From the NCBI GenBank assembly GCA_946529195.1, contig CAMMZE010000111.1, positions 1-5,122 of the forward strand: a stretch of 5,122 bases of DNA, read 5' to 3'. Positions 1 through 5,122 of the stretch are shown here, one piece after another. Source of the stretch: an uncultured Lachnospiraceae bacterium (lineage in GTDB: Bacteria > Bacillota_A > Clostridia > Lachnospirales > Lachnospiraceae). How positions within the stretch are numbered: the first letter of the stretch is position 1; each line of letters begins with the position of its first letter. The notes below the pieces were generated by a model. It did no database searches, was not told where the DNA came from, and saw only the letters and a program-made list of their open reading frames with translations. Position numbers and translations under genes: made by a program.

Positions 1-25
1 AATCTATTGACGTGAGGTTTATTGC

Positions 26-697
26 ATGAAGTTTTTTAAGAAAGTAAGCAGCGGCCTGATCGCCGCTATTGTAATGGCAACACTGACATTTTCTGCTCTG
101 GCGGCCGAGCCTGCGCAGGAGTCTGTATATATCAGGCAGTCGGGAGACGGCATGTGTACACTTGCCTCTGCGACTATGGTTCTGCGAAATGCGGCTTATC
201 TGACAGGCGAAGAGGACTGGGAGCAGATCACGGAGGACGCCGTCAGATCCAGTGCCTGGATGGAGGGCGTCGGCCTGTTATGGGATTTCAGTTATGACGA
301 CCGGAGGATGCTGGAGGAGGATATTTCGGGTACCGATGAATTGAAAAGCCTTCTTGCGGAGCATCCGGAAGGAATCGTGGCTTATGATTACGACTGGCCG
401 CATGCGATTTTTATGACAGACTATGATGAGGAGAGTGGTACTTTCTACTGCGCTGACCCTGCAGAAGGAACGCTGGCAGGCCGGATTCCGGTCAATGAGT
501 CTTTGATCCGCGCGGAAGATGTTGACATGGTCTGGTGTTTAAGCGAGCCGGTCAGCATGGCAAAAACGGAAATCGCGGGACAGGAGCTGCAGCCGGAAGT
601 AAAGCAGCAGATTGAAGCCAGTCTGCGCAGCAGCACAGAGCCGGTAAAGACAGTCCTGCCGAAAAATCCGCAGGAAGAATGGCATCAGGGGAAATAA
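26..697 (+). CDS. Exported papain-fold/C39-like cysteine peptidase family protein
   Basis: A 223-residue protein with a signal peptide: basic start (K2, K5, K6), hydrophobic core at about 10-25, and an Ala-Leu-Ala site giving likely cleavage after A26. There is no lipobox Cys and no later membrane segment, so it is probably secreted or wall-associated. The body looks like a small papain-fold domain. C44 in GDGMCTLASATMVLR follows Q38 by six residues, the oxyanion Gln-to-Cys spacing of papain. H126 lies in PHAIFMTDYD and D144 in TFYCADPA, the order seen in C39-like peptidases. About residues 175-223 form a polar tail that may be disordered. The ATG is preceded by GTGAGG (12-17), 8 nt away. Its promoter must lie left of the window or close to its edge, and I see no terminator after it. 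Target and substrate are unknown. The catalytic set is my reading of motifs; a non-proteolytic bacteriocin- or wall-related role is possible. Confidence 0.72.
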   Translation: MKFFKKVSSGLIAAIVMATLTFSALAAEPAQESVYIRQSGDGMCTLASATMVLRNAAYLTGEEDWEQITEDAVRSSAWMEGVGLLWDFSYDDRRMLEEDISGTDELKSLLAEHPEGIVAYDYDWPHAIFMTDYDEESGTFYCADPAEGTLAGRIPVNESLIRAEDVDMVWCLSEPVSMAKTEIAGQELQPEVKQQIEASLRSSTEPVKTVLPKNPQEEWHQGK

Positions 698-763
698 AAG
701 CTTGTTTTCGTAAAAGTACATAAAAAGACAGGCAAAAAGAGGATTATTTTCAGACCGGATACC

Positions 764-792
764 TTGACAAAGCCGGCTGCGGTTGTTAGAAT
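764..792 (+). promoter_or_regulatory. Sigma-A-type promoter of rpsT
   Basis: A perfect -35 box TTGACA (764-769), a 17-bp spacer, and a -10 box TAGAAT (787-792) that matches TATAAT at five of six positions. Transcription should start near 798-799. This leaves a leader of about 87 nt before the TTG start of rpsT. It is the strongest promoter in the window, as expected for a ribosomal protein gene, and it sets rpsT apart from the exported-protein gene upstream. Confidence 0.85.
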
Positions 793-798
793 ATTACA

Positions 799-885
799 GT
801 ATGTTCAAACAAAAGTCCGTGTCTCAGGATAAAAAACATATCAGTAGATGGGATATAGTTCCCGCAGCGTATGGAGGTGTACGAA
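799..885 (+). promoter_or_regulatory. 5' leader of rpsT, possible regulatory RNA
   Basis: The untranslated stretch between the predicted transcription start and the TTG codon is about 87 nt, longer than translation needs. A small hairpin can form at 850-863 (GGGA pairing with TCCC around a 6-nt loop), 9 nt before the Shine-Dalgarno. E. coli S20 represses its own translation, so a feedback element here is conceivable. I do not recognise a described Firmicute ribosomal-protein leader in it. The leader follows from the promoter call; any regulatory role is inference. Confidence 0.3.
873..879 (+). promoter_or_regulatory. Shine-Dalgarno of rpsT that fixes the TTG start
   Basis: GGAGGTG lies 6 nt before the TTG at 886. 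It overlaps the last base of the in-frame ATG at 871, so that ATG cannot be the start served by this site. Confidence 0.88.
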
Positions 886-1149
886 TTGGCTAATATTAAG
901 TCTGCAAAGAAGAGAATCCTTGTAAACAAGAAGAAGGCTCTTCGCAACAAGATGCTCAAGTCTGGTGTTAAGACTTCTATCAAGAAGGTTGATGCAGCAA
1001 TCGCAGCTGGCGATAAGGATGCAGCAGCAGCAGCTCTCAAGGCAGCTACCAGCACCATCGACAAGGCTACTTCCAAGGGTATTTTCCACAAGAATACCGC
1101 ATCCAGGAAGGTTTCCAGACTGGCAGCAGCTGTAAACAAGATGGACTAA
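886..1149 (+). CDS. rpsT: 30S ribosomal protein S20
   Basis: S20 binds 16S rRNA early in assembly of the 30S subunit. The product read from the TTG at 886 is 87 residues, the usual family length. It opens with the hallmark MANIKSAKKRI, followed by a Lys/Arg-rich helix (about 3-40), an Ala-rich helix (about 41-65, including a run of five Ala), and a conserved tail with the GIFHKNTASRKVSRL segment (about 65-80). An in-frame ATG at 871 would add five residues (MEVYE), but the Shine-Dalgarno starts inside that codon, so TTG is chosen. E. coli rpsT also starts at UUG. Codon use is strongly biased (mostly AAG for Lys, GCA/GCT for Ala), typical of a highly expressed gene. It has its own promoter and ends toward a terminator shared with convergent holA. 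Confidence 0.97.
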   Translation: MANIKSAKKRILVNKKKALRNKMLKSGVKTSIKKVDAAIAAGDKDAAAAALKAATSTIDKATSKGIFHKNTASRKVSRLAAAVNKMD

Positions 1150-1225
1150 TCAGAGATTCAAGGTCATAACCCGCACGGAGAGGAAGCGTCAGCGGAATCG
1201 AAGTGGACTTTGGATATCAGAATGT

Positions 1226-1276
1226 AAATACAAAAGAGCGATCATATACCGTCAGTATGATCGCTCTTTTGTATTT
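1226..1276. terminator. Bidirectional intrinsic terminator between rpsT and holA
   Basis: A perfect inverted repeat: 1226-1246 pairs base for base with 1256-1276 (21 bp), around the 9-nt loop TACCGTCAG. The GC-containing core GAGCGATC is followed on both strands by CTTTTGTATTT, so each strand ends its hairpin in a U-rich tract. It starts 76 bases after the rpsT stop and 12 bases after the holA stop, so it can end both convergent transcripts. Confidence 0.92.
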
Positions 1277-1288
1277 TCCGGAAATCGT

Positions 1289-2359
1289 TTATTTCCCGCT
1301 GAGTCTTGTGATCAGGATCTCGGCGGCCAGGGTCTCTGAGATCTGTCCGCTCTTGATGGATTCCTCCATGACTGTGCATTCCTGCAGAACCCTTTTCAGG
1401 TAGGGGAAGGGGAACTGCTCGCTGAGCGGCAGGTTCTTCTTGACGAACCAGCTGCTCAGGCCGGACCGCTGGGCGATAATGTCTGGCGGCATACCACTGT
1501 CGCGCAGGCTTTTGATCTCGTAGAGGTGATCAAAGTGGGACATGATCTTTGACAGAATGGACATGCCGCTGCTGCGCTGGGAACGGTCCTGGGCGCTCTG
1601 CAGCAGGACAATGTCATGGTAGAGGCGGAGGGCCAGGGGCTGTTTTTTCTCTGCAATAGCGCGGATCAGGTCGAAGACCTTGTTTTCGATATTGACACTG
1701 CAGATTTCGTCGATGTCTGTTTTTGTGATCTCCGCGCGGGGACCGGTGTAGGAAATGAGTTTTTCCATCTCGCTGTGGAGGGCGTTCATTTCCGGGGTCA
1801 CAAGAGAAATGAAATAATCCAGATCGATCCCGCGGATCTTCTTGCCTGCAGAGCCGACGAAGGAGAGCAGCCACTGGCGCAGGGCTGTATCATCCGGAAA
1901 AGAGAGTTCGGCAGCAAGACCGTGTTCTTTGACTGCGGCGAAAAGGCCGCTTTTGGTATCGACGCTTTCTTCTTCAAAGATCAGACAGGTGGTCTCGGGG
2001 ATGCGGGAGATGTATTCGGTCAGTTCTTTGTGCTGGCCTTTGAAAAAGCCGCTGTCCTTGATGATGACCACGCGCCGGTCTGCAAAGAAGGGAAAGGTGT
2101 CGGCTGTACGTATGATCTCTTTTTCACTGATTCCCTTGCCGGAAAAGAAGGAAACATTCATGGTGTCACTGGGATCCGCCATGGCGTTTTTCAGGCGGCC
2201 GCGGAACTGTACGCGCAGGTAGGACTCACTGCCGTAGAGCAGATAGACGCGGCGAAAAGCCCCTTTTTTTATGTCTTCCGCTAATATGCGCATAGTATTT
2301 ACTGCGGCGGTTCTGGGCTTTCCAAAGCCGGAACCGGAACGTTTTTTTCCTGCTGCCAC
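1289..2359 (-). CDS. holA: DNA polymerase III subunit delta (clamp loader)
   Basis: Delta opens the sliding clamp within the clamp-loader complex at the replication fork. The chosen product has 356 residues, close to the family norm of about 330-345. Seen: the start of the AAA+-like N-terminal domain with VYLLYGSESYL (38-48), where a degenerate loop stands in for a functional Walker A as is usual in delta; PFFADRRVVII (90-100), typical of the family; ENKVFDLIRAI (225-235), opening the C-terminal collar domain; and a helical end reaching SGK. The GTG at 2359 is chosen because AAAGGAGG (2369-2376) lies 9 nt upstream. A TTG at 2407 falls inside the -10 box, and the ATG at 2293, where most homologues seem to begin, has no ribosome binding site. 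The GTG start leaves an unusual basic 22-residue N-terminal extension (K5, K6, R7, K14, R16). Convergent with rpsT, divergent from comEA. Confidence 0.93.
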   Translation of the reverse strand: MAAGKKRSGSGFGKPRTAAVNTMRILAEDIKKGAFRRVYLLYGSESYLRVQFRGRLKNAMADPSDTMNVSFFSGKGISEKEIIRTADTFPFFADRRVVIIKDSGFFKGQHKELTEYISRIPETTCLIFEEESVDTKSGLFAAVKEHGLAAELSFPDDTALRQWLLSFVGSAGKKIRGIDLDYFISLVTPEMNALHSEMEKLISYTGPRAEITKTDIDEICSVNIENKVFDLIRAIAEKKQPLALRLYHDIVLLQSAQDRSQRSSGMSILSKIMSHFDHLYEIKSLRDSGMPPDIIAQRSGLSSWFVKKNLPLSEQFPFPYLKRVLQECTVMEESIKSGQISETLAAEILITRLSGK

Positions 2360-2368
2360 CTTGCGGGT

Positions 2369-2376
2369 CCTCCTTT
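2369..2376 (-). promoter_or_regulatory. Shine-Dalgarno of holA that decides its GTG start
   Basis: On the minus strand this reads AAAGGAGG, 9 nt before the GTG at 2359. It is the only strong site near the 5' end of holA, and it lies inside the reading frame that a TTG start at 2407 would give. Confidence 0.8.
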
Positions 2377-2406
2377 CCTGCAGAATTTCTGATACAGATA
2401 TGAACA

Positions 2407-2435
2407 ATTATATCATATCAGAGGGGAAATCGTAA
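2407..2435 (-). promoter_or_regulatory. Promoter of holA with extended -10
   Basis: On the minus strand, a perfect TATAAT (2412-2407) is preceded by TGA, an extended -10 motif (TGN), at 2415-2413. A weak -35 TTACGA (2435-2430) lies 17 bp upstream. An extended -10 commonly makes up for a poor -35. The start of transcription should fall near 2400, giving a leader of about 40 nt before the GTG at 2359. Confidence 0.72.
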
Positions 2436-2464
2436 CAGATCAGTGATAAAAACGTAAAAACCGC

Positions 2465-2493
2465 TTGTAATGTAAATCTTTATTTTGTAAAAT
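2465..2493 (+). promoter_or_regulatory. Promoter of the comEA-response regulator unit
   Basis: The -35 TTGTAA (2465-2470, four of six consensus bases), a 17-bp spacer, and the -10 TAAAAT (2488-2493, five of six) predict a start near 2500 and a leader of about 36 nt. The region is AT-rich and carries TGTAAT/TGTAAA words at 2466, 2471 and 2486 that could be binding half-sites. Its -35 is 29 bp from the -35 of the divergent holA promoter. Confidence 0.65.
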
Positions 2494-2535
2494 AAAACTG
2501 TGTGAGTATGCCCGGTGCTCCAGAAAGGAGCATCT

Positions 2536-3138
2536 ATGAATCATCAGAAAAGAGGCAGTTTCTGGCTGCTTATCGTATTTGTGGTCACGGCCGGCATCAT
2601 ATTCCTCTGCGACTTTCCGATACAGGAGAGGGAGGAGGAGACAGGAGAAGGGCTGATCATACTGGATGAGACAGCAGTGCCCGGGGAGGGGACTGCGGAC
2701 AAAAGAGAAAGCACACAGGAGGCTGAGATCTTTGTCTACGTCTGCGGATGCGTCAATCATCCCGGCGTGTACCGGCTGACAGCAGGTGCCAGGGTTTTTG
2801 AAGCAGTGGACGCGGCAGGAGGAGCTTGTGAAGATGCAGATACGGATGGGATGAATCTGGCCCAGCCAGTCTCAGACGGAGAACGCATCTACGTGCCGGA
2901 GAAGGGTGAGCAGCAGGAGGATGTGGTCAGAGATGCAGGTCTTTCTCTGATTAATATCAATCAGGCTTCCGCTGCAGATCTTGTGGCGCTGCCCGGGATC
3001 GGACAGTCCAAGGCGAATGCAATCATCAATTACAGATTGCAGCACGGCGGTTTTTCCTCCAAGGAAGAGCTGCTTGAAGTGCCCGGGATTAAAGAGGGGA
3101 TATATGATCAGATCGAAGCGCTGATCACTGTGAAATAA
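2536..3138 (+). CDS. comEA: ComEA-type membrane-anchored DNA-binding protein
   Basis: ComEA is the surface DNA receptor of natural transformation: it binds incoming double-stranded DNA outside the membrane and passes it to the ComEC channel. The protein has 200 residues in the usual Gram-positive order. One membrane segment (about 9-25, after K5 and R6) acts as an uncleaved anchor. An acidic linker follows (about 30-62), then an SLBB-type domain (about 64-120, IFVYVCGCVNHPGVYRL to GERIYVPE), and a C-terminal double helix-hairpin-helix (about 137-200). That last domain carries ININQASAADLVALPGIG with LPGIG at 152-156 and VPGIK at 182-186, the turns that contact the DNA backbone. The ATG follows AAAGGAG (2524-2530) by 5 nt; a GTG at 2515 lies upstream of that site and is not used. 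comEC is not adjacent. The response regulator starts 10 bp downstream, so the two are probably co-transcribed. Confidence 0.93.
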   Translation: MNHQKRGSFWLLIVFVVTAGIIFLCDFPIQEREEETGEGLIILDETAVPGEGTADKRESTQEAEIFVYVCGCVNHPGVYRLTAGARVFEAVDAAGGACEDADTDGMNLAQPVSDGERIYVPEKGEQQEDVVRDAGLSLININQASAADLVALPGIGQSKANAIINYRLQHGGFSSKEELLEVPGIKEGIYDQIEALITVK

Positions 3139-3148
3139 GGAGATTAAA

Positions 3149-3838
3149 ATGGCGAACAAAGTATTGGTAGTCGATGATGAAAAACTGATCGTCAAAGGGA
3201 TCAAGTTTAATCTGGAGCAGGACGGCATGGAAGTAGATGTCGCCTATGACGGAAAGGAAGCACTGGAACTGGCCGGCAAAAAGGATTACGATATCATTTT
3301 GCTGGATGTGATGCTTCCGGAGCTGGACGGATTTGAGGTATGTCAGCAGATCCGTGCGGAGTCCGATGTTCCCATCATCATGCTGACAGCCAAAGATGAT
3401 GATATGGACAAGATTCTGGGACTGGAATACGGGGCAGATGACTATGTGACCAAGCCCTTTAATATTCTGGAGCTCAAAGCCAGGATCAAGGCGATCACGC
3501 GCAGGACCAAGAACCGCAAGTCAGAGGAGAGCACAGCCCGCACTCTGGTTTCCGGTGACCTCAGGATTGAACTGGAGTCCCGCCGTGTATTCATCGAGGA
3601 TAAAGAAATCAACCTGACAGCCAAGGAGTTTGATCTTCTGGAACTTCTGATTACCAATCCGAATAAAGTCTACAAGAGAGACAATCTTCTCAATCTTGTC
3701 TGGGGATTTGATTATCCCGGAGATGTCCGGACGGTAGATGTGCATGTCAGGAGGCTTCGTGAGAAGATCGAGAAGAATCCCAGCGATCCCAGATATATCC
3801 ATACCAAGTGGGGCGTTGGATACTATTTCCAAAAGTAA
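3149..3838 (+). CDS. OmpR/PhoB-family response regulator (WalR-like)
   Basis: A two-component DNA-binding regulator of 229 residues. The receiver domain (about 3-118) has all the key residues: acidic pair D9-D10, phosphoacceptor D53 in LLDVMLP, T80 in IIMLTAKD, Y99, and K102 in DDYVTKPF. After a charged linker (about 119-132) comes a winged-helix effector domain (about 133-229) with LTAKEFDLLELL (156-167), a recognition helix within VRTVDVHVRRLREKI (193-207), and the wing GVGYYF. Overall it resembles WalR/YycF and PhoP-type regulators, but I cannot assign an orthologue. The ATG has AAGGAG (3137-3142) 6 nt before it, overlapping the comEA stop codon, which suggests coupled translation. No histidine kinase follows; lepA comes next, so within this window it is an orphan. 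Signal and target genes are unknown. Confidence 0.95.
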   Translation: MANKVLVVDDEKLIVKGIKFNLEQDGMEVDVAYDGKEALELAGKKDYDIILLDVMLPELDGFEVCQQIRAESDVPIIMLTAKDDDMDKILGLEYGADDYVTKPFNILELKARIKAITRRTKNRKSEESTARTLVSGDLRIELESRRVFIEDKEINLTAKEFDLLELLITNPNKVYKRDNLLNLVWGFDYPGDVRTVDVHVRRLREKIEKNPSDPRYIHTKWGVGYYFQK

Positions 3839-3851
3839 GAAAACGATAAAT

Positions 3852-3881
3852 ATAAGGGCTGCCTATTCTGGCAGCTCTTGT
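3852..3881 (+). terminator. Hairpin between response regulator and lepA, weak terminator or attenuator
   Basis: GGGCTGCC (3856-3863) pairs with GGCAGCTC (3870-3877) around a 6-nt loop. The stem extends outward with A-T pairs and a G-T wobble to 3852/3881, about 12 bp in all. The tail is TTGTTGTG rather than a clean U-run, so termination may be partial. It lies 13 bases after the regulator stop, and the lepA ribosome binding site starts 8 bases beyond it. I see no convincing promoter between hairpin and lepA, so read-through into lepA is likely. Confidence 0.55.
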
Positions 3882-3889
3882 TGTGATAC

Positions 3890-3894
3890 AGGAG
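3890..3894 (+). promoter_or_regulatory. Shine-Dalgarno of lepA supporting its TTG start
   Basis: AGGAG lies 9 nt before the TTG at 3904. An in-frame GTG at 3883 lies upstream of this site and has no comparable site of its own. Confidence 0.75.
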
Positions 3895-3903
3895 AAGAAT
3901 AGA

Positions 3904-5122
3904 TTGTCTGCACAGGATAAAATCAGAAATTTTTGTATTATCGCGCATATCGACCACGGTAAATCGACATTGGCAGACCGCCTGATCGAGCATACCGGGA
4001 CCCTGACCAGCAGAGAGATGCAGGAGCAGGTCCTGGACAATATGGATCTGGAGCGGGAGAGAGGCATTACGATCAAGTCGCAGGCCGTGCGCATCATTTA
4101 TAAGGCCCGCAGCGGGGAGGAGTATACCTTCAACCTGATTGACACGCCGGGGCATGTGGACTTCAATTATGAGGTATCCAGAGCTCTTGCGGCCTGTGAA
4201 GGCGCCATCCTGGTGGTGGACGCTGCCCAGGGCGTGGAGGCACAGACCCTGGCCAATGTCTATATGGCCATTGACCATGATCTGGATGTCATGCCGGTCA
4301 TCAATAAGATTGACCTGCCCAGTGCAGACCCCCAGAGAGCAATTGCCGAGATCGAGGATGTGATCGGGATCGAGGCGGAGGATGCGCCTCAGATTTCTGC
4401 CAAAAACGGCATCAATATTGAAGAAGTGCTGGAGCAGATCATTGAAAAGATCCCGGCACCGGACGGAGATGAGAATGCTCCCTTCCAGGCTCTGATTTTT
4501 GACTCTCTCTATGACTCCTACCGTGGTGTCATTGTCTTTTTCCGTGTCATGAACGGCCGCGTGCGCAGAGGAACACGGGTAAAGATGATGGCGACCGGGG
4601 CCGAGTTTGAGACCGTGGAGGTCGGCTATTTCGGAGCAGGGCGTTTTATCCCCTGTGAGGAGCTTTCCGCCGGCATGGTCGGATATCTGACGGCCAGCAT
4701 CAAGACCCTGCAGGATACCAGAGTCGGTGATACCATCACCGAGGCGGACAATCCCTGCAGCCAGCCCCTGCCCGGATATAAGAAGGTCAATCCCATGGTT
4801 TACTGCGGTGTATTCCCTGCGGACGGCGCCAAGTATCCGGACCTGAGAGATGCCCTGGAAAAGCTGCAGCTCAATGATGCCTCCCTCTTTTATGAGCCGG
4901 AAACATCGATTGCGCTGGGATTCGGATTCCGATGCGGTTTCCTGGGACTTTTGCACCTGGAGATTATCCAGGAGCGCCTGGAAAGAGAGTACAATCTGGA
5001 CCTGGTAACGACCGCTCCTTCCGTAGTCTACAAGATCCATAAGACCAACGGGGAGGTAATCGACCTGTCCAATCGTTCCAATATGCACGATCCTTCGGAA
5101 ATCGAGTATATGGAGGAGCCTA
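3904..5122 (+). CDS. lepA: Elongation factor 4 (LepA), 5' part, cut by window edge
   Basis: LepA/EF4 is a ribosome-associated translational GTPase, proposed to act in back-translocation or in ribosome biogenesis and initiation. The window holds 406 of about 600 expected codons with no stop. GTPase motifs are complete: AHIDHGKST (14-22), T56 in RGITIKS, DTPGH (80-84), NKID (134-137), and SAK (165-167). The second domain spans about 190-285 ([14 protein letters not shown]). An EF-G-domain-III-like part follows (about 290-370) with the LepA signature [20 protein letters not shown] (341-360), and then the start of the next domain. LepA rather than EF-G is indicated by the short G domain and this signature. 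Translation probably starts at TTG ([10 protein letters not shown]), since AGGAG lies 9 nt upstream and no in-frame ATG gives the conserved N-terminus. It lies 65 bp after the response regulator and is probably fed in part by read-through from comEA. Confidence 0.97.
   Translation, partial: MSAQDKIRNFCIIAHIDHGKSTLADRLIEHTGTLTSREMQEQVLDNMDLERERGITIKSQAVRIIYKARSGEEYTFNLIDTPGHVDFNYEVSRALAACEGAILVVDAAQGVEAQTLANVYMAIDHDLDVMPVINKIDLPSADPQRAIAEIEDVIGIEAEDAPQISAKNGINIEEVLEQIIEKIPAPDGDENAPFQALIFDSLYDSYRGVIVFFRVMNGRVRRGTRVKMMATGAEFETVEVGYFGAGRFIPCEELSAGMVGYLTASIKTLQDTRVGDTITEADNPCSQPLPGYKKVNPMVYCGVFPADGAKYPDLRDALEKLQLNDASLFYEPETSIALGFGFRCGFLGLLHLEIIQERLEREYNLDLVTTAPSVVYKIHKTNGEVIDLSNRSNMHDPSEIEYMEEP

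Noticed and set aside
698..760. Terminator after the exported-protein gene
   Set aside because: Only a 4-bp TTTT/AAAA pairing near 704-716 is present, with no GC-rich stem, so no terminator is called.
1021..1040. Repetitive GCA triplets as a possible repeat
   Set aside because: They encode the Ala-rich helix of S20, which is normal for this protein.
786..1139. Minus-strand frames opposite rpsT and its leader
   Set aside because: The hydrophobic-looking translation is the complement of the Ala/Lys-rich S20 codons, so it is an artefact.
1203..1403. Small plus-strand frame of 66 codons
   Set aside because: It runs through the rpsT/holA terminator hairpin and into the 3' end of holA; it has no ribosome binding site.
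1616..2284. Plus-strand open frame of 222 codons, with a second of 126 codons at 1842-2222
   Set aside because: Both are antisense to holA, which is well supported on the minus strand; no ribosome binding site or family motif is seen in either.
2872..3228. Minus-strand frame across the comEA/regulator junction
   Set aside because: It is antisense to two well-supported genes and lacks a ribosome binding site.
3816..3856. Possible promoter for lepA (TTGGAT, later TATAAG)
   Set aside because: The boxes cannot be paired at a 16-18 bp spacing, and the better-spaced combination (TTTCCA with AATATA) is too far from consensus.
3823..5088. Long open frame of 421 codons on the minus strand
   Set aside because: It lies wholly opposite lepA, whose GTPase motifs are intact in the plus frame. 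The minus translation has no recognisable domain, and the frame is open because of lepA codon composition.

Overview
The window reads as chromosomal DNA from a Gram-positive, low-to-mid-GC Firmicute, most likely a Clostridia/Lachnospiraceae-type gut anaerobe. The reasons are strong AGGAGG-type ribosome binding sites, sigma-A style promoters, a WalR/PhoB-like response regulator, a ComEA with an uncleaved N-terminal membrane anchor, and the set holA, rpsT, comEA and lepA, whose members lie close together in many Firmicutes. Assignment below class level is inference. I see no tRNA, rRNA, CRISPR array, insertion sequence, attachment site or replication origin.

Layout. (1) 26-697 (+): an exported protein of 223 residues with a papain/C39-like Cys-His-Asp arrangement. 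(2) 698-885: intergenic DNA holding a near-consensus promoter and a leader of about 87 nt for rpsT. (3) 886-1149 (+): rpsT (ribosomal protein S20), starting at TTG. (4) 1226-1276: a perfect 21-bp inverted repeat with a 9-nt loop, which looks like a bidirectional terminator shared by rpsT and the convergent holA. (5) 2359-1289 (-): holA (DNA polymerase III delta), best started at GTG. (6) 2360-2535: a compact divergent promoter region. (7) 2536-3138 (+): comEA. (8) 3149-3838 (+): an OmpR/PhoB-family response regulator 10 bp after comEA, with no sensor kinase beside it. (9) A hairpin at 3852-3881, then lepA (elongation factor 4) from a TTG at 3904, running off the right edge. No gene-free stretch exceeds 300 bases; the longest are about 190, 180 and 140 bases.

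How the parts relate. Most of the window is housekeeping: ribosome assembly (S20), the replication clamp loader (delta) and a ribosome-associated GTPase (LepA). comEA and the response regulator look like one transcription unit, linking a DNA-uptake receptor to a regulator in the same mRNA. The gene order resembles a pruned version of the Bacillus comE-holA-rpsT-gpr-spoIIP-lepA region: comEB, comEC, gpr and spoIIP are not in the interval, holA faces away from comEA, and a regulator sits between comEA and lepA.

Three of the six genes (rpsT, holA, lepA) appear to start at TTG or GTG, and in rpsT and holA a naive start choice would be wrong. I found no clear sign of a wholly new system. The best leads are the orphan regulator beside comEA with TGTAAW repeats in the shared promoter, the exported cysteine-peptidase-like protein, and the long perfect inverted repeat.
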